From NCBI RefSeq assembly GCF_023823125.1, contig NZ_CP090949.1, positions 1,512,001 to 1,576,000 on the forward strand: 64,000 nucleotides of DNA, written 5' to 3'. Origin of the DNA: Erythrobacter aurantius. Its GTDB lineage: Bacteria > Pseudomonadota > Alphaproteobacteria > Sphingomonadales > Sphingomonadaceae. Shown here piece by piece: positions 46,271-55,140 of this stretch (its first letter is position 1; every line of letters starts with the position of its first letter). The notes below the pieces were generated by a model, which searched no databases, was not told the DNA's origin, and saw only the letters and a list, made by a program, of their open reading frames with translations. A program made the translations under genes and the position numbers.

Positions 46271-47395
46271 GTGAGCGCGCCGAAATCAACCCGGGTCTAT
46301 CTCCACCCGATCGGCCTTGCCGCCAGTCCTCAGGCAGAGGACGGCGCGGCGATCCGGCTGGCGGGCAGCATGGCCTATGCCAGCCGCTTTGCGCTGGTGG
46401 TGCGCGAAGGCGGCCAAGTTACACAGCGCCTGTTGTTCGGCGCGCGCGGGTTTGACGCGGCGCTGACCAGCCTTGACGCATCGCTCGCGGATGAAGCGCG
46501 GCTGCAATGGGCGAACCTGCAAAAACCGCATGCTCCGCTGCAACTGGGGGATCGCACGATCCGCCTCGATCAGCCGCAGGTGATGGGTGTGCTCAACGTC
46601 ACGCCTGACAGCTTCAGCGACGGGGGCGAGTTCCTCGAAAAGCCGGAGGCGGGCCAGCGCCACGCGGCGCAAATGCTCGAAGCCGGTGCGGCGATCATCG
46701 ACATTGGCGGCGAGAGCACGCGTCCGGGCGGCGCGGCGACATGGGAAGGCGACGAGATCGAGCGGGTGATCCCTGCTGTCGAATATTGCGCCGGAATGGG
46801 CGCCGCGATCAGCGTCGATACGCGCCGCGCAGGCGTTCTGGAGGCGGCTCTGGCGAAGGGCGCGCATATGGCGAATGACGTGTCCGCGCTGCGTTATGAC
46901 CCGCGCAGCCTGACTTTGGTGACGAATGCCGGATGCCCGGTGGTGCTGATGCACGCGCCGGGGACGGGCGATGATCTGCATCAAGGCGGCGAGTATCACG
47001 ATGTCGTCAGCGAGGTGTTCGACTTCCTCAAGGCGCAGCGCGCGCGTGCGATTGCGGCTGGCGTCGCAGAGGAACGCATCGTGCTCGATCCCGGTATCGG
47101 CTTTGGCAAGAGCCTCGCGGACAACCTCGCTCTCATCAACGCGCTGCCGCTGTTCCATGCTTTAGGAAGCCCCCTATTGCTGGGGGTCAGCCGGAAACGG
47201 ATGATCGGCGCGCTGTCGAGCGAGGAGCCTGCGCATCAGCGGCTTGGCGGATCGATTGCGCTGGCGATGCGGGGGATGGATGCTGGCGTCCACCTGCTGC
47301 GGGTGCATGACGTTCCCGAAACGGTGCAGGCGCGCAATGTGTGGCGCGGAATGCGCGATGCGGCGCTGACCGACTTTGGCCAGTTGCCCGCATGA
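46271..47395 (+). CDS. folP: dihydropteroate synthase
   Basis: Joins dihydropterin pyrophosphate and p-aminobenzoate in folate synthesis; target of sulfonamides. The 374-residue protein has an N-terminal extension of about 100 residues, then the DHPS core: VMGVLNVTPDSFSDGG, GAAIIDIGGESTRPGG, ISVDTRRAGV, ANDVSALRYD, VVLMHAPG, ILDPGIGFGK-type VLDPGIGFGKSLADN and LLGVSRKRMIG. The start is GTG 46271, 9 bp after TAGGAG. The extension is known in other alphaproteobacteria. Confidence 0.95.
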   Translation: MSAPKSTRVYLHPIGLAASPQAEDGAAIRLAGSMAYASRFALVVREGGQVTQRLLFGARGFDAALTSLDASLADEARLQWANLQKPHAPLQLGDRTIRLDQPQVMGVLNVTPDSFSDGGEFLEKPEAGQRHAAQMLEAGAAIIDIGGESTRPGGAATWEGDEIERVIPAVEYCAGMGAAISVDTRRAGVLEAALAKGAHMANDVSALRYDPRSLTLVTNAGCPVVLMHAPGTGDDLHQGGEYHDVVSEVFDFLKAQRARAIAAGVAEERIVLDPGIGFGKSLADNLALINALPLFHALGSPLLLGVSRKRMIGALSSEEPAHQRLGGSIALAMRGMDAGVHLLRVHDVPETVQARNVWRGMRDAALTDFGQLPA

Positions 47396-47475
47396 TGCGG
47401 CCTATGCAAAAGACGTCGCCATACCGTCACCAATACGCGCCAGATACGGCCCGAATCAGCAATTGGAGATCACCC

Positions 47476-48759
47476 TTGCGCACCACCTCGCTCCTCGGCC
47501 TTGGAACCGCACTCGCCGCGCTTGTCGCCGCTCCGCTGATGGCGGGCGCGCAGCAGGATCACTCCGCCCATGCCGGGCATGCCGCGCACTGGCAGCATGC
47601 GGGGCAATCCGGGCATTCCGGGCATTCAGGACATGCGGGCGGGCAGGGGGATCACCCGCGCCACGGCGATGGCCATGTGCCGATGTATGCCGAAGACCTG
47701 CTGGCCGCCTATTACGCCAGGCTGGAAAGCCGGGTGGAGCTGCCCGTCGCCCCGGTCAATGTCTCGCTTGCGCCCGATACGGTGATCACCCGGCTCGCCT
47801 TTGGCAGTTGCAACCACCAGTCGCGCTCGCAGGCCTATTGGGATGTGATCGCGCGCACCAATCCGCAAGCGTTCCTGATGATCGGCGACAACAACTATGG
47901 CGACAGCAACTGGAGCGGCGATGCCGCGTTGACAACGCTGCGCGAGGCGTACGGTTTGCAGGCGCGCACGCCCGAACTGGCGGCGTTCCGGGCGAAGGTG
48001 CCGATGATGGCGACCTGGGACGATCACGATTACGGGATGAACGATGCAGGGGCGAGCTTCGCCTTCCGCACCTGGTCGGAGAAGATCTTCGAGACGTTCT
48101 GGGGATCGTCGGACGCGGTGAAATCGCGTCCGGGCATCTATGACAGCGTGATCGTGGGCAAGGATGGCCAGCGCACGCAGATCATCATGCTGGATACGCG
48201 CTTCTTCCGCTCCGATCTCGATCGCATGGACTACACGCCCGAACGCCCGCCGCTTGGCCCCTATGTCCCAAGCGATGATGCCTCGCGCACGGTGCTGGGC
48301 GATGCGCAGTGGCAATGGCTGGAGCAGGAACTGGCGAAGCCCGCAGACTTCCGCATCATCGTCTCCTCGATCCAGGTGATCACCGACGCGCATGATTACG
48401 AGGCGTGGGAGAACCTGCCGCTGGAACGCGAGCGGCTTTACCGCGTGCTGGCCGGGCGTGAGGAAAGCGGGATGGTGCTGTTGTCGGGCGATCGCCATGC
48501 CGGGGGCATTTACACCGCCTCGCCCGAGGCGGCCGGCGGTGAGCAGATCTGGGAGTTGACCAGTTCCTCGCTCAACTACTCCTTCTCCAGCACCGCGCAG
48601 AACACCGCGCGCGAACCCGATCCGACACGGGTGACGGACTTCATCTCGGAAGAGAACTTCGGCCTTGTCGAGATCGACTGGGCCGCGCGCACCTTCACCA
48701 TGACGATGCGCGGTGCGGTGGAAGGCGAGGAACGGGTTAAGCGGACGGTTTCGTGGTGA
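47476..48759 (+). CDS. PhoD-like alkaline phosphatase family protein
   Basis: Secreted metallophosphatase of 427 residues if read from the TTG at 47476, which has GGAG nine bases upstream and gives a good signal peptide (RTTSLLGLGTALAALVAAPLMAGA). After cleavage comes a His/Gly-rich segment (about residues 28-68, HSAHAGHAAHW and GHSGHSGHAGG). The catalytic domain has FGSCNHQS, MIGDNNYGD, ATWDDHDYG, and LSGDRHAGG, all PhoD/metallophosphatase motifs. An ATG at 47392 would give a longer, non-signal N terminus. Confidence 0.82.
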   Translation: MRTTSLLGLGTALAALVAAPLMAGAQQDHSAHAGHAAHWQHAGQSGHSGHSGHAGGQGDHPRHGDGHVPMYAEDLLAAYYARLESRVELPVAPVNVSLAPDTVITRLAFGSCNHQSRSQAYWDVIARTNPQAFLMIGDNNYGDSNWSGDAALTTLREAYGLQARTPELAAFRAKVPMMATWDDHDYGMNDAGASFAFRTWSEKIFETFWGSSDAVKSRPGIYDSVIVGKDGQRTQIIMLDTRFFRSDLDRMDYTPERPPLGPYVPSDDASRTVLGDAQWQWLEQELAKPADFRIIVSSIQVITDAHDYEAWENLPLERERLYRVLAGREESGMVLLSGDRHAGGIYTASPEAAGGEQIWELTSSSLNYSFSSTAQNTAREPDPTRVTDFISEENFGLVEIDWAARTFTMTMRGAVEGEERVKRTVSW

Positions 48760-49524
48760 TCAGAGGGTAAAGCCGCCGTCCGATACCAGCACGTGCCCGG
48801 TCAGGTTCGATCCGGCATCGGAGAGCATGTAGAGAATGTCGCTCGCGATCTGGTCGGGGGTGGCAAAGCGGCCAAGCGGTGTTGTCCCGGCCATCGCCTT
48901 CAGCGTCGCTTCGCGGCCTTGGGATTCGACCGCGGCGAGGAAGTCGGGGGAGCTTTCCCAGATGGCGGTATCGACCCCGCCCGGCGCGATGGCGTTGACG
49001 CGGATCGCGTGCTCGGCGTTCTCGCGCGCGGCGATGCGGGCCATGTGCGAGACGGCGGCCTTGGACACGCCATAGGGGCCGATGCCGGGCACGGGCTTCA
49101 CTCCGGTGGTGGAGGAAGTGATGACGATGCTGCCACCTTTGCCGCCCGCCTTCATCGCGCGCAGGGCTGTGCGCAGCGTGAGGAATGCCCCGTCGAGGTT
49201 GACGTCCATCACCCGGCGCCATTCGGACAGGGCGATGTCGGCCAGCGGCCCACCCGCGCCGATCCCGGCGTTGACGACCGCATGGTCGAGCCCGGTAAGG
49301 CGAGGTTCGAGATCGGCCCACAGCGCCTCGTCCGCGACGCTGCCGACCACCGCTTTGACCTCGCACTTGAGGTCCAAAGCCGCCATCCCCTGCGGGTCGA
49401 CATCGACGAGCACCAGCCTCTCCGCTCCGCGCGCCGCAAGCGCCTTTGCACATGCCGCACCGATCCCCGATGCAGCCCCGGTGACGAGCGCGGTGCGCCC
49501 GGCGAAGTCCTGAATGTCCGTCAT
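48760..49524 (-). CDS. SDR-family oxidoreductase
   Basis: NAD(P)-dependent short-chain dehydrogenase of 254 residues: cofactor motif TGAASGIG near residue 15, NAG motif VVNAGIGAGG, catalytic Ser in ITSSTT and Tyr/Lys in YGVSKAAVS. C terminus LTGHVLVSDGGFTL is standard. Substrate unknown. The start at 49524 fits the family. Its stop codon abuts the PhoD-like gene stop codon. Confidence 0.88.
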   Translation of the reverse strand: MTDIQDFAGRTALVTGAASGIGAACAKALAARGAERLVLVDVDPQGMAALDLKCEVKAVVGSVADEALWADLEPRLTGLDHAVVNAGIGAGGPLADIALSEWRRVMDVNLDGAFLTLRTALRAMKAGGKGGSIVITSSTTGVKPVPGIGPYGVSKAAVSHMARIAARENAEHAIRVNAIAPGGVDTAIWESSPDFLAAVESQGREATLKAMAGTTPLGRFATPDQIASDILYMLSDAGSNLTGHVLVSDGGFTL

Positions 49525-49543
49525 GCCCGCCGCGCTAGGCGGA

Positions 49544-50989
49544 TCAGGCCGCGTTGTCGATGCCGAGATCGGAAAGCTTGCGATACAGCGTCGAGCGACC
49601 GATCCCCAGCCGGCGAGCAACCTCCGTCATGCGACCGCGGTAATGGCCGATGGCAAGGCGGATGACGTCGGCCTCGATCTCTTCGAGCGGGCGCAGATTG
49701 CCATCTTCGGTGTAAAGCATGATGCCCACACCATCGTGCGAGCTCTGGCTTGCTCCGATCTGCAATTCGCCCAGCAGTTCGGAAAGCTGCGGGAAGCTGT
49801 CGGCAGTCAGCGTATCGCCTTCGCAATAGACCGCGGCGCGGAATAGCACGGACTGCAACTGCCGGACATTGCCGGGCCAGTCATAGGCCGCAAGCAGCGC
49901 CAGCGCGCTGTCTGAAATCGAGAGATGGGTCAGCCCCGGCTGTTCACCGATCCGGCCGAGGAAATGCCGCGTCAGCGCCGGAATGTCGCCGGTGCGCTCA
50001 CGCAAGGGGGGTAGGCTGATGCGTGTGCCTGCAAGTTGCTGGGCAAGAGCCGGGTCGAACAGCCCGCCTTCCGCCAACTGCGAAAGGCTGCAATTGCTGG
50101 CCGAAAGCAGACGCACATCGACGCGGAAACCGTGTGCCGCGCCGACCGGGCGGATGATCCCGGTTTCCAGTGCTTCGCGCAGGCGGTTCTGTGCCGGCGC
50201 GCTCATGCGGTCGACTTCGTCGAGCACGAGAGTTCCGCCATCGCAATGCTGAAGCGCGCCGATCTGGCGGTCGAATGCGCCGGGAAAGGCGTTGGGTTCA
50301 TGCCCGAACAGCACCGATTCGATCGAATTAGGCGGAACGCTGGCGATGTTGATGATGCGCAGCGGGTCTTTGGAGCGCGGGGATGCGGCGTGCATCGCAC
50401 GCATCAGCATTTCCTTGCCCGTGCCGCTTTCTCCCTCGATCAGCGCATGGCCGTGCCCGCGAGCAGCCTTCGCCGCCTGCGCCAGCGCGGCGCGGAAGGT
50501 GGGAGCGGTGCCGATCATGGCTTCAAAGTCGAGATTGGCCGACATTTTCTCGGTCAGCGGGGCCAGCTCGTTGCGCGGAGCCTCGCGCGTGGTAACAGTG
50601 CGCAGCGCCTCCAGCAGCCGATCGGGCGAGACCGGCTTCACCAGATAATCGCTCGCCCCTGCGCGCATGGCTTCGACCGCCAGCAGCGGGGATGCGCTGG
50701 TCGTCAGCATCAGGATCGGCAAAGCGGGGCGGCGTTCCTTCAATTCGGCGATCAGCGAGCAGGCATCATCGCCCGGAACCCATTGATCGAGCAGGATTGC
50801 CGATAATTGCATGCCTTCGCGCGTGCCCAGCATGGCAATCGCGGTTTCGGCATCGCTTGCCACGACAGTGCGCCAGCCTTCGCGCGCAGCGATGGCCGAG
50901 ATCAGACGGCTTTGTGCCGGCTCATCATCGATCAGCAGGACAATCCGAGTCTCATTGTCAGAATCAGGGCGCGTATTCACCTGTGCCAT
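49544..50989 (-). CDS. NtrC-family response regulator with defective GAFTGA loop
   Basis: Three-domain regulator of 481 residues. The receiver has VLLIDDEPAQSRL and the phospho-Asp in AILLDQWVPG. The AAA+ domain has Walker A IEGESGTGKEMLM and Walker B GGTLVLDEVDRM, and an arginine finger region. The Fis-type HTH is at the C terminus (MTEVARRLGIGRSTLYRKL). The loop that contacts sigma-54, normally GAFTGA, reads NAFPGA, with loss of the key Thr. It thus probably does not activate sigma-54 polymerase and may be a sigma-70-type regulator. Targets unknown. Confidence 0.88.
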   Translation of the reverse strand: MAQVNTRPDSDNETRIVLLIDDEPAQSRLISAIAAREGWRTVVASDAETAIAMLGTREGMQLSAILLDQWVPGDDACSLIAELKERRPALPILMLTTSASPLLAVEAMRAGASDYLVKPVSPDRLLEALRTVTTREAPRNELAPLTEKMSANLDFEAMIGTAPTFRAALAQAAKAARGHGHALIEGESGTGKEMLMRAMHAASPRSKDPLRIINIASVPPNSIESVLFGHEPNAFPGAFDRQIGALQHCDGGTLVLDEVDRMSAPAQNRLREALETGIIRPVGAAHGFRVDVRLLSASNCSLSQLAEGGLFDPALAQQLAGTRISLPPLRERTGDIPALTRHFLGRIGEQPGLTHLSISDSALALLAAYDWPGNVRQLQSVLFRAAVYCEGDTLTADSFPQLSELLGELQIGASQSSHDGVGIMLYTEDGNLRPLEEIEADVIRLAIGHYRGRMTEVARRLGIGRSTLYRKLSDLGIDNAA

Positions 50990-51252
50990 CGATCCAGCCT
51001 TGACCCCTCAATCCCCCGGCAAACCGTCCCAGGGTGAAACGTGCCGGATTCTTATCCGGCGCGGGTAAAGACTGAATTAAGGCTGTTGGACCGATCTCAC
51101 CGGATTGCCACTTGGGCACAGCTTGCCCTGTCAACATTGCTGACTTGAGCTAGCTCGCGGGCTCGGATACGGGGCGATGATCAAGCCTGCTGGCAATTTT
51201 TCGGCAACCATTTGCCAATTTCACCGTTTGGGATCTCAAGGGGAATAAAATC
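50990..51252. other. intergenic region between the NtrC-like regulator and the pnt operon
   Basis: 263 bp without a gene. A perfect hairpin GCCGGAT (51043-51049) / ATCCGGC (51054-51060) lies 54 bp upstream of the response regulator start. Divergent promoters must lie here; none is clear enough to call. Confidence 0.4.
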
Positions 51253-51375
51253 ATGACTGTGCATGACATGGACAAGGCGCGTTCGACCTATGGCAGCTTC
51301 ATGGGTGCGCTCAAATGGGCGGTGCCGCTGATTGCGATCATCACCCTGTTCGTCGTTGCGCTGATCGCGCCATAA
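51253..51375 (+). CDS. aa3-type cytochrome c oxidase subunit IV-like microprotein
   Basis: A 40-residue membrane protein, MTVHDMDKARSTYGSFMG... with one hydrophobic helix (VPLIAIITLFVVALIA) at its C terminus. The DKARSTYGSFMGALKW start is the mark of the bacterial aa3 oxidase subunit IV family (COX4_pro_2). In Paracoccus the subunit is a single-helix part of the oxidase. AAGGGGAAT lies before the ATG. It precedes pntAA by 16 bp, so it may be part of the pnt operon; oxidase core genes are not in this window. Confidence 0.8.
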   Translation: MTVHDMDKARSTYGSFMGALKWAVPLIAIITLFVVALIAP

Positions 51376-51391
51376 ACCGGGGTACCGTCAC

Positions 51392-52513
51392 TTGAAGATC
51401 GCAGTGCTTAAAGAGCGCGCCGCGGGGGAAACCCGTGTCGCGGCCACGCCGGAAACGGTGAAGAAATTCATTGGTCTGGGCAATGAAGTCGCGATCGAAA
51501 AGGGTGCCGGGACGCACGCCTCGATCACCGATGCCGCCTATGAAGAGGCAGGGGCAAAGGTAGGCACGCTGGCGGCAACCGCAAAGGACGCCGACATCGT
51601 GCTGTGCGTGCAGGCACCCGAAGTGGCGAATCTGAAAGGCGCGAAAGCCGGCGCATGGGTGGCCGCGCTGTTCGATCCGTTCCAGAAGGGCGATCTTGTC
51701 GCCGCCTATGCCAAGGCGGGTTTTGAGGCGCTGTCGATGGAATTCATGCCGCGCATCACGCGCGCGCAGTCGATGGACGTGCTTTCCAGCCAGTCGAACC
51801 TTGCCGGATACAAGGCGGTGATCCACGCGGCGGACGCTTATGGCCGCGCTTTCCCGATGATGATGACCGCGGCCGGCACTGTGCAGGCGGCGAAGTGCTT
51901 TATCATGGGTGTGGGCGTCGCCGGGCTTCAGGCGATTGCGACGGCGCGGCGTCTGGGCGCGCAGGTATCCGCCACCGACGTGCGTTCCGCGACCAAGGAA
52001 CAGATCGAAAGCCTTGGTGCAAAAGCGATCTTCGTGACCGATGTCGCGGGGATCGAAGGTGAAGGCTCGGGCGGCTATGCCACCGAGATGAGCGAGGAAT
52101 ACAAGGCCGCGCAGGCGAAGCTCGTTTCCGAGCATATCGCCAAGCAGGACATCGTTATCACCACCGCACTGATCCCCGGTCGGGCTGCTCCGGTGCTTAT
52201 CACCGACGCGCAGATCGCGACGATGAAGCCGGGCAGCGTGATTTTCGACCTGGCCGTCGCGCAGGGCGGTAATGTCGAGGGCTCAAAGCCTGACGAAGTC
52301 GTCGAAAAGCACGGTGTGAAGATCATCGGCTATGCCAACACCCCCGCGCATCTGGCCGCCGACGCATCGGCGCTGTTCGCGCGCAATCACTTCAACTTCC
52401 TTTCCGCATTCTGGGACAAGGAAGCGGGCAAGCCCGAACTCGACGAAGAGATCGGCGACGCAATCCGCCTGACCAAGGGCGGAGAGATCGTCAACGAGAG
52501 GCTGAAGGGGTGA
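51392..52513 (+). CDS. pntAA: NAD(P) transhydrogenase subunit alpha part 1 (domain I)
   Basis: NAD(H)-binding domain I of the proton-translocating transhydrogenase, 373 residues. It starts with a TTG and MKIAVLKERAAGETRVAATPETV; the nucleotide-binding region is FIMGVGVAGLQAIATARRLGAQVSATDVR, with the mobile loop PGRAAPVLITDAQIATMKPGSVIFDLAV. Split alpha subunits (AA, AB) are normal in alphaproteobacteria. It ends with a 4-bp GTGA overlap with an unrelated secreted protein gene. Confidence 0.94.
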   Translation: MKIAVLKERAAGETRVAATPETVKKFIGLGNEVAIEKGAGTHASITDAAYEEAGAKVGTLAATAKDADIVLCVQAPEVANLKGAKAGAWVAALFDPFQKGDLVAAYAKAGFEALSMEFMPRITRAQSMDVLSSQSNLAGYKAVIHAADAYGRAFPMMMTAAGTVQAAKCFIMGVGVAGLQAIATARRLGAQVSATDVRSATKEQIESLGAKAIFVTDVAGIEGEGSGGYATEMSEEYKAAQAKLVSEHIAKQDIVITTALIPGRAAPVLITDAQIATMKPGSVIFDLAVAQGGNVEGSKPDEVVEKHGVKIIGYANTPAHLAADASALFARNHFNFLSAFWDKEAGKPELDEEIGDAIRLTKGGEIVNERLKG

Positions 52514-53331
52514 TCAGGCGGGTAAGGTCACTGCTGTTGGCAAGCCTGCTATGCACAGCTCAGCTTGGCCATGCTCAATCCGTAGAGCCCGAGGCTCCAG
52601 CGCCGGTCGGGTTTGAAGGTAAGCTGCGGTTTTTTCCTTACTGGAGTTACCGCGCTCTTGATGAGCAACTTCTCGTTTTTGCCAATCAACCGAATGAACA
52701 GGCACATCAGTTCGCGATCGCCGACTTATGGCCGGCGAATTCAGCGCGTCTTCAACAGGCTTTGACACGGAAAAGCGGGAAGGAAATTCTGCCTGAGGGT
52801 AGCTTTCTCGTGTTGATGACAAACGGGGGGCAGACTGCAGGATGCCCGCTTGCACGGCCCAGAGGATGGGGTGGCATACCCTGTTTTTTAGACCCCGACA
52901 GCGATGGTGATTTCGACTACTGGTTTTTTCACGATCGCGACTTTGAATTCATGATGTTTTCGTTCGAGGCAAGGTCATCGGGAATGATGCCGCTGGGAAC
53001 AGTCGCCCGGTATACGCGGCAATCTGACTGGCCCGAAGACAAGCCCTTCCAATTTTACCTGTCGCTCTCTTGGAAGCCGGCAGACGATTACCCCTTCGTC
53101 AGGAGCGTTGCTTATTCGCTTTGCACAAAGACCAATGATCTCCAGACCATTTGGGGCGGGTCACGTTCTCGGACGGAGTGCCTCAGTTCGGGTGCATCGT
53201 TGAAAAGCAATGAGCTGCCGTCCGAGAAGGAATTTTTTGGTATGCGGATCAGGGTGGCAGATGAGAATCCGTCAGGCGCGTATATCCGCATCACGCCGTT
53301 CGAACCCGAAGGAACAATCCCTTTCTTCTAA
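52510..53331 (+). CDS. secreted protein of unknown function inserted in the pnt operon
   Basis: A 273-residue protein starting with a GTG that overlaps the pntAA stop codon. It has a signal peptide (RSLLLASLLCTAQLGHA), several aromatic-rich strands (FFPYWSYRALDEQLLVF, DYWFFHDRDFEFMMFSF) and three or four cysteines (NGGQTAGCPLA, GIPCFLD, YSLCTK, TECLS) that may pair. No family recognised. It is not part of the transhydrogenase and looks more AT-rich in codon choice than its neighbours, which suggests acquisition from elsewhere. Confidence 0.7.
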   Translation: MIRRVRSLLLASLLCTAQLGHAQSVEPEAPAPVGFEGKLRFFPYWSYRALDEQLLVFANQPNEQAHQFAIADLWPANSARLQQALTRKSGKEILPEGSFLVLMTNGGQTAGCPLARPRGWGGIPCFLDPDSDGDFDYWFFHDRDFEFMMFSFEARSSGMMPLGTVARYTRQSDWPEDKPFQFYLSLSWKPADDYPFVRSVAYSLCTKTNDLQTIWGGSRSRTECLSSGASLKSNELPSEKEFFGMRIRVADENPSGAYIRITPFEPEGTIPFF

Positions 53332-53397
53332 TTGGTGATTTCAAAGCTAGCGCGGACATAAGGCTTAACCACGCAGACCAACTGCAGAGGCGTAATA

Positions 53398-53679
53398 ATG
53401 GACTTCATCTCAATCCTATCGATCTTCGTGCTGGCGTGTTTCGTCGGCTACTATGTGGTCTGGTCGGTTACTCCGGCGCTGCACACTCCGCTGATGGCGG
53501 TGACCAATGCGATCTCCTCTGTGATCATCGTCGGTGCTCTGATTGCGGCGGCTGAGGCCAACGATCCCGTCGCGAAATATCTCGGCCTGTTCGGCGTGGT
53601 GCTGGCGAGCGTCAACATCTTCGGCGGCTTTGCCGTGACCGAGCGCATGCTCGCGATGTACAAGAAGAAGGAGAAGTAA
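53398..53679 (+). CDS. pntAB: NAD(P) transhydrogenase subunit alpha part 2
   Basis: Membrane part of the alpha subunit, 93 residues, with three or four helices (FISILSIFVLACFVGYYVVW, VTNAISSVIIVGALIAAAEA, LGLFGVVLASVNIFGGFAV) and the family C terminus FAVTERMLAMYKKKEK. The conserved His/Asn residues of domain II are in TPALHTPLMAVTNAISS. It precedes pntB by 3 bp. Confidence 0.94.
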   Translation: MDFISILSIFVLACFVGYYVVWSVTPALHTPLMAVTNAISSVIIVGALIAAAEANDPVAKYLGLFGVVLASVNIFGGFAVTERMLAMYKKKEK

Positions 53680-53682
53680 GAG

Positions 53683-55140
53683 ATGAGCTTCTCCATTCTT
53701 GCAGGCGCGGCAGAAGGCGCCGCCGGAACCCCCGCCTGGGCGATGCTTGCCTATCTTGCGTCGGGCGTGTTCTTCATCCTCGCATTGCGCGGCCTTTCCA
53801 GCCCCGCGTCGAGCCGTGCGGGCAACCGCAACGGCATGATCGGCATGGGAATCGCGCTCGTCACCACGCTGGTGACGCACGACATCGCCAATATTGCCGA
53901 AATCGGGATCGCGATCTTCCTTGGCGGGATCATCGGGGTAACCATCGCTCGCAAGATCGCGATGACCGCGATGCCCGAACTGGTCGCCGGATTTCACAGC
54001 CTGGTCGGCCTTGCCGCAGTGGTGGTGGGCTTTGCCGCGTGGCTGAACCCCGGCGCATTCGGCATCCTTGATGAAGCGGGGCAAATCCTCGTTGTCAGCC
54101 GAATCGAACTGGGCCTCGGCATTGCCATCGGTGCGATCACCTTCTCCGGATCGGTGATTGCTTTCCTCAAGCTTTCGGGCCGGATGAGCGGATCGCCGAT
54201 CCTGCTCCCGGCGCGGCATTTCATCAACCTTGGCACGCTGGCCGCGATCCTCGGCCTGATCGCCGCCTATGCGATGTCGGGTGCGGGCGGGCCTGCCGAA
54301 GGGATGCTGATCATCTGGATCGCCATTCTGGCCTTCCTTATCGGTTTCCTGCTGATCATCCCGATCGGTGGCGCGGACATGCCGGTGGTTGTGTCCATGC
54401 TGAACAGCTATTCCGGCTGGGCGGCAGCGGCGATGGGCTTCACGCTGGGCAACAGCGCGATGATCATCACCGGGGCGCTGGTCGGTTCGTCGGGTGCGAT
54501 CCTGTCTTACATCATGTGCCGTGCGATGAACCGCAGCTTCATCAGCGTGATCGCGGGTGGCTTTGGCGCCGACGCGGGCTCTGGCGGTGGCGGCGAAGCG
54601 CGAGAGCAACGCCCATACAAGCAGGGCAGCGCCGAAGACGCGGCCTATATGCTCGAACAGGCGGAAAAGGTCATCATTATCCCCGGCTACGGCATGGCGG
54701 TGGCACAGGCGCAGCACGCGCTGCGGGAAATGGCCGACACGCTCAAGGAAAAGGGCGTGGACGTGAAATACGCGATCCACCCTGTCGCGGGCCGCATGCC
54801 CGGCCACATGAACGTGCTACTTGCCGAAGCCAACGTCCCCTATGACGAGGTGTTCGAGCTGGAGGATATCAACTCCGACTTCGCGCAGGCTGACGTGGCC
54901 TTCATCATTGGCGCGAATGACGTGGTGAACCCGGCGGCGAAGACCGACAAGAGCTCGCCGATCTATGGCATGCCCGTGTTCGATGTCGACAAGGCCAAGC
55001 AGGTGTTCTTCATCAAGCGTTCGATGGGCGGCGTGGGCTATGCCGGCGTCGACAACGATGTTTTCTACATGAACCAGACCGTCATGCTCCTCGCGGATGC
55101 AAAGAAGATGGTCGAGGAAATTGTGAAAGCTCTCGACTGA
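53683..55140 (+). CDS. pntB: NAD(P) transhydrogenase subunit beta
   Basis: Beta subunit of 485 residues with nine or so membrane helices followed by the NADP(H)-binding domain III. Domain III shows VIIIPGYGMAVAQAQHALREMADTLKEKGV and KYAIHPVAGRMPGHMNVLLAEANVPYDEV, and FIIGANDVVNPAA, all characteristic. It pumps protons while reducing NADP with NADH. The next small gene overlaps its stop codon by one base. Confidence 0.95.
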   Translation: MSFSILAGAAEGAAGTPAWAMLAYLASGVFFILALRGLSSPASSRAGNRNGMIGMGIALVTTLVTHDIANIAEIGIAIFLGGIIGVTIARKIAMTAMPELVAGFHSLVGLAAVVVGFAAWLNPGAFGILDEAGQILVVSRIELGLGIAIGAITFSGSVIAFLKLSGRMSGSPILLPARHFINLGTLAAILGLIAAYAMSGAGGPAEGMLIIWIAILAFLIGFLLIIPIGGADMPVVVSMLNSYSGWAAAAMGFTLGNSAMIITGALVGSSGAILSYIMCRAMNRSFISVIAGGFGADAGSGGGGEAREQRPYKQGSAEDAAYMLEQAEKVIIIPGYGMAVAQAQHALREMADTLKEKGVDVKYAIHPVAGRMPGHMNVLLAEANVPYDEVFELEDINSDFAQADVAFIIGANDVVNPAAKTDKSSPIYGMPVFDVDKAKQVFFIKRSMGGVGYAGVDNDVFYMNQTVMLLADAKKMVEEIVKALD

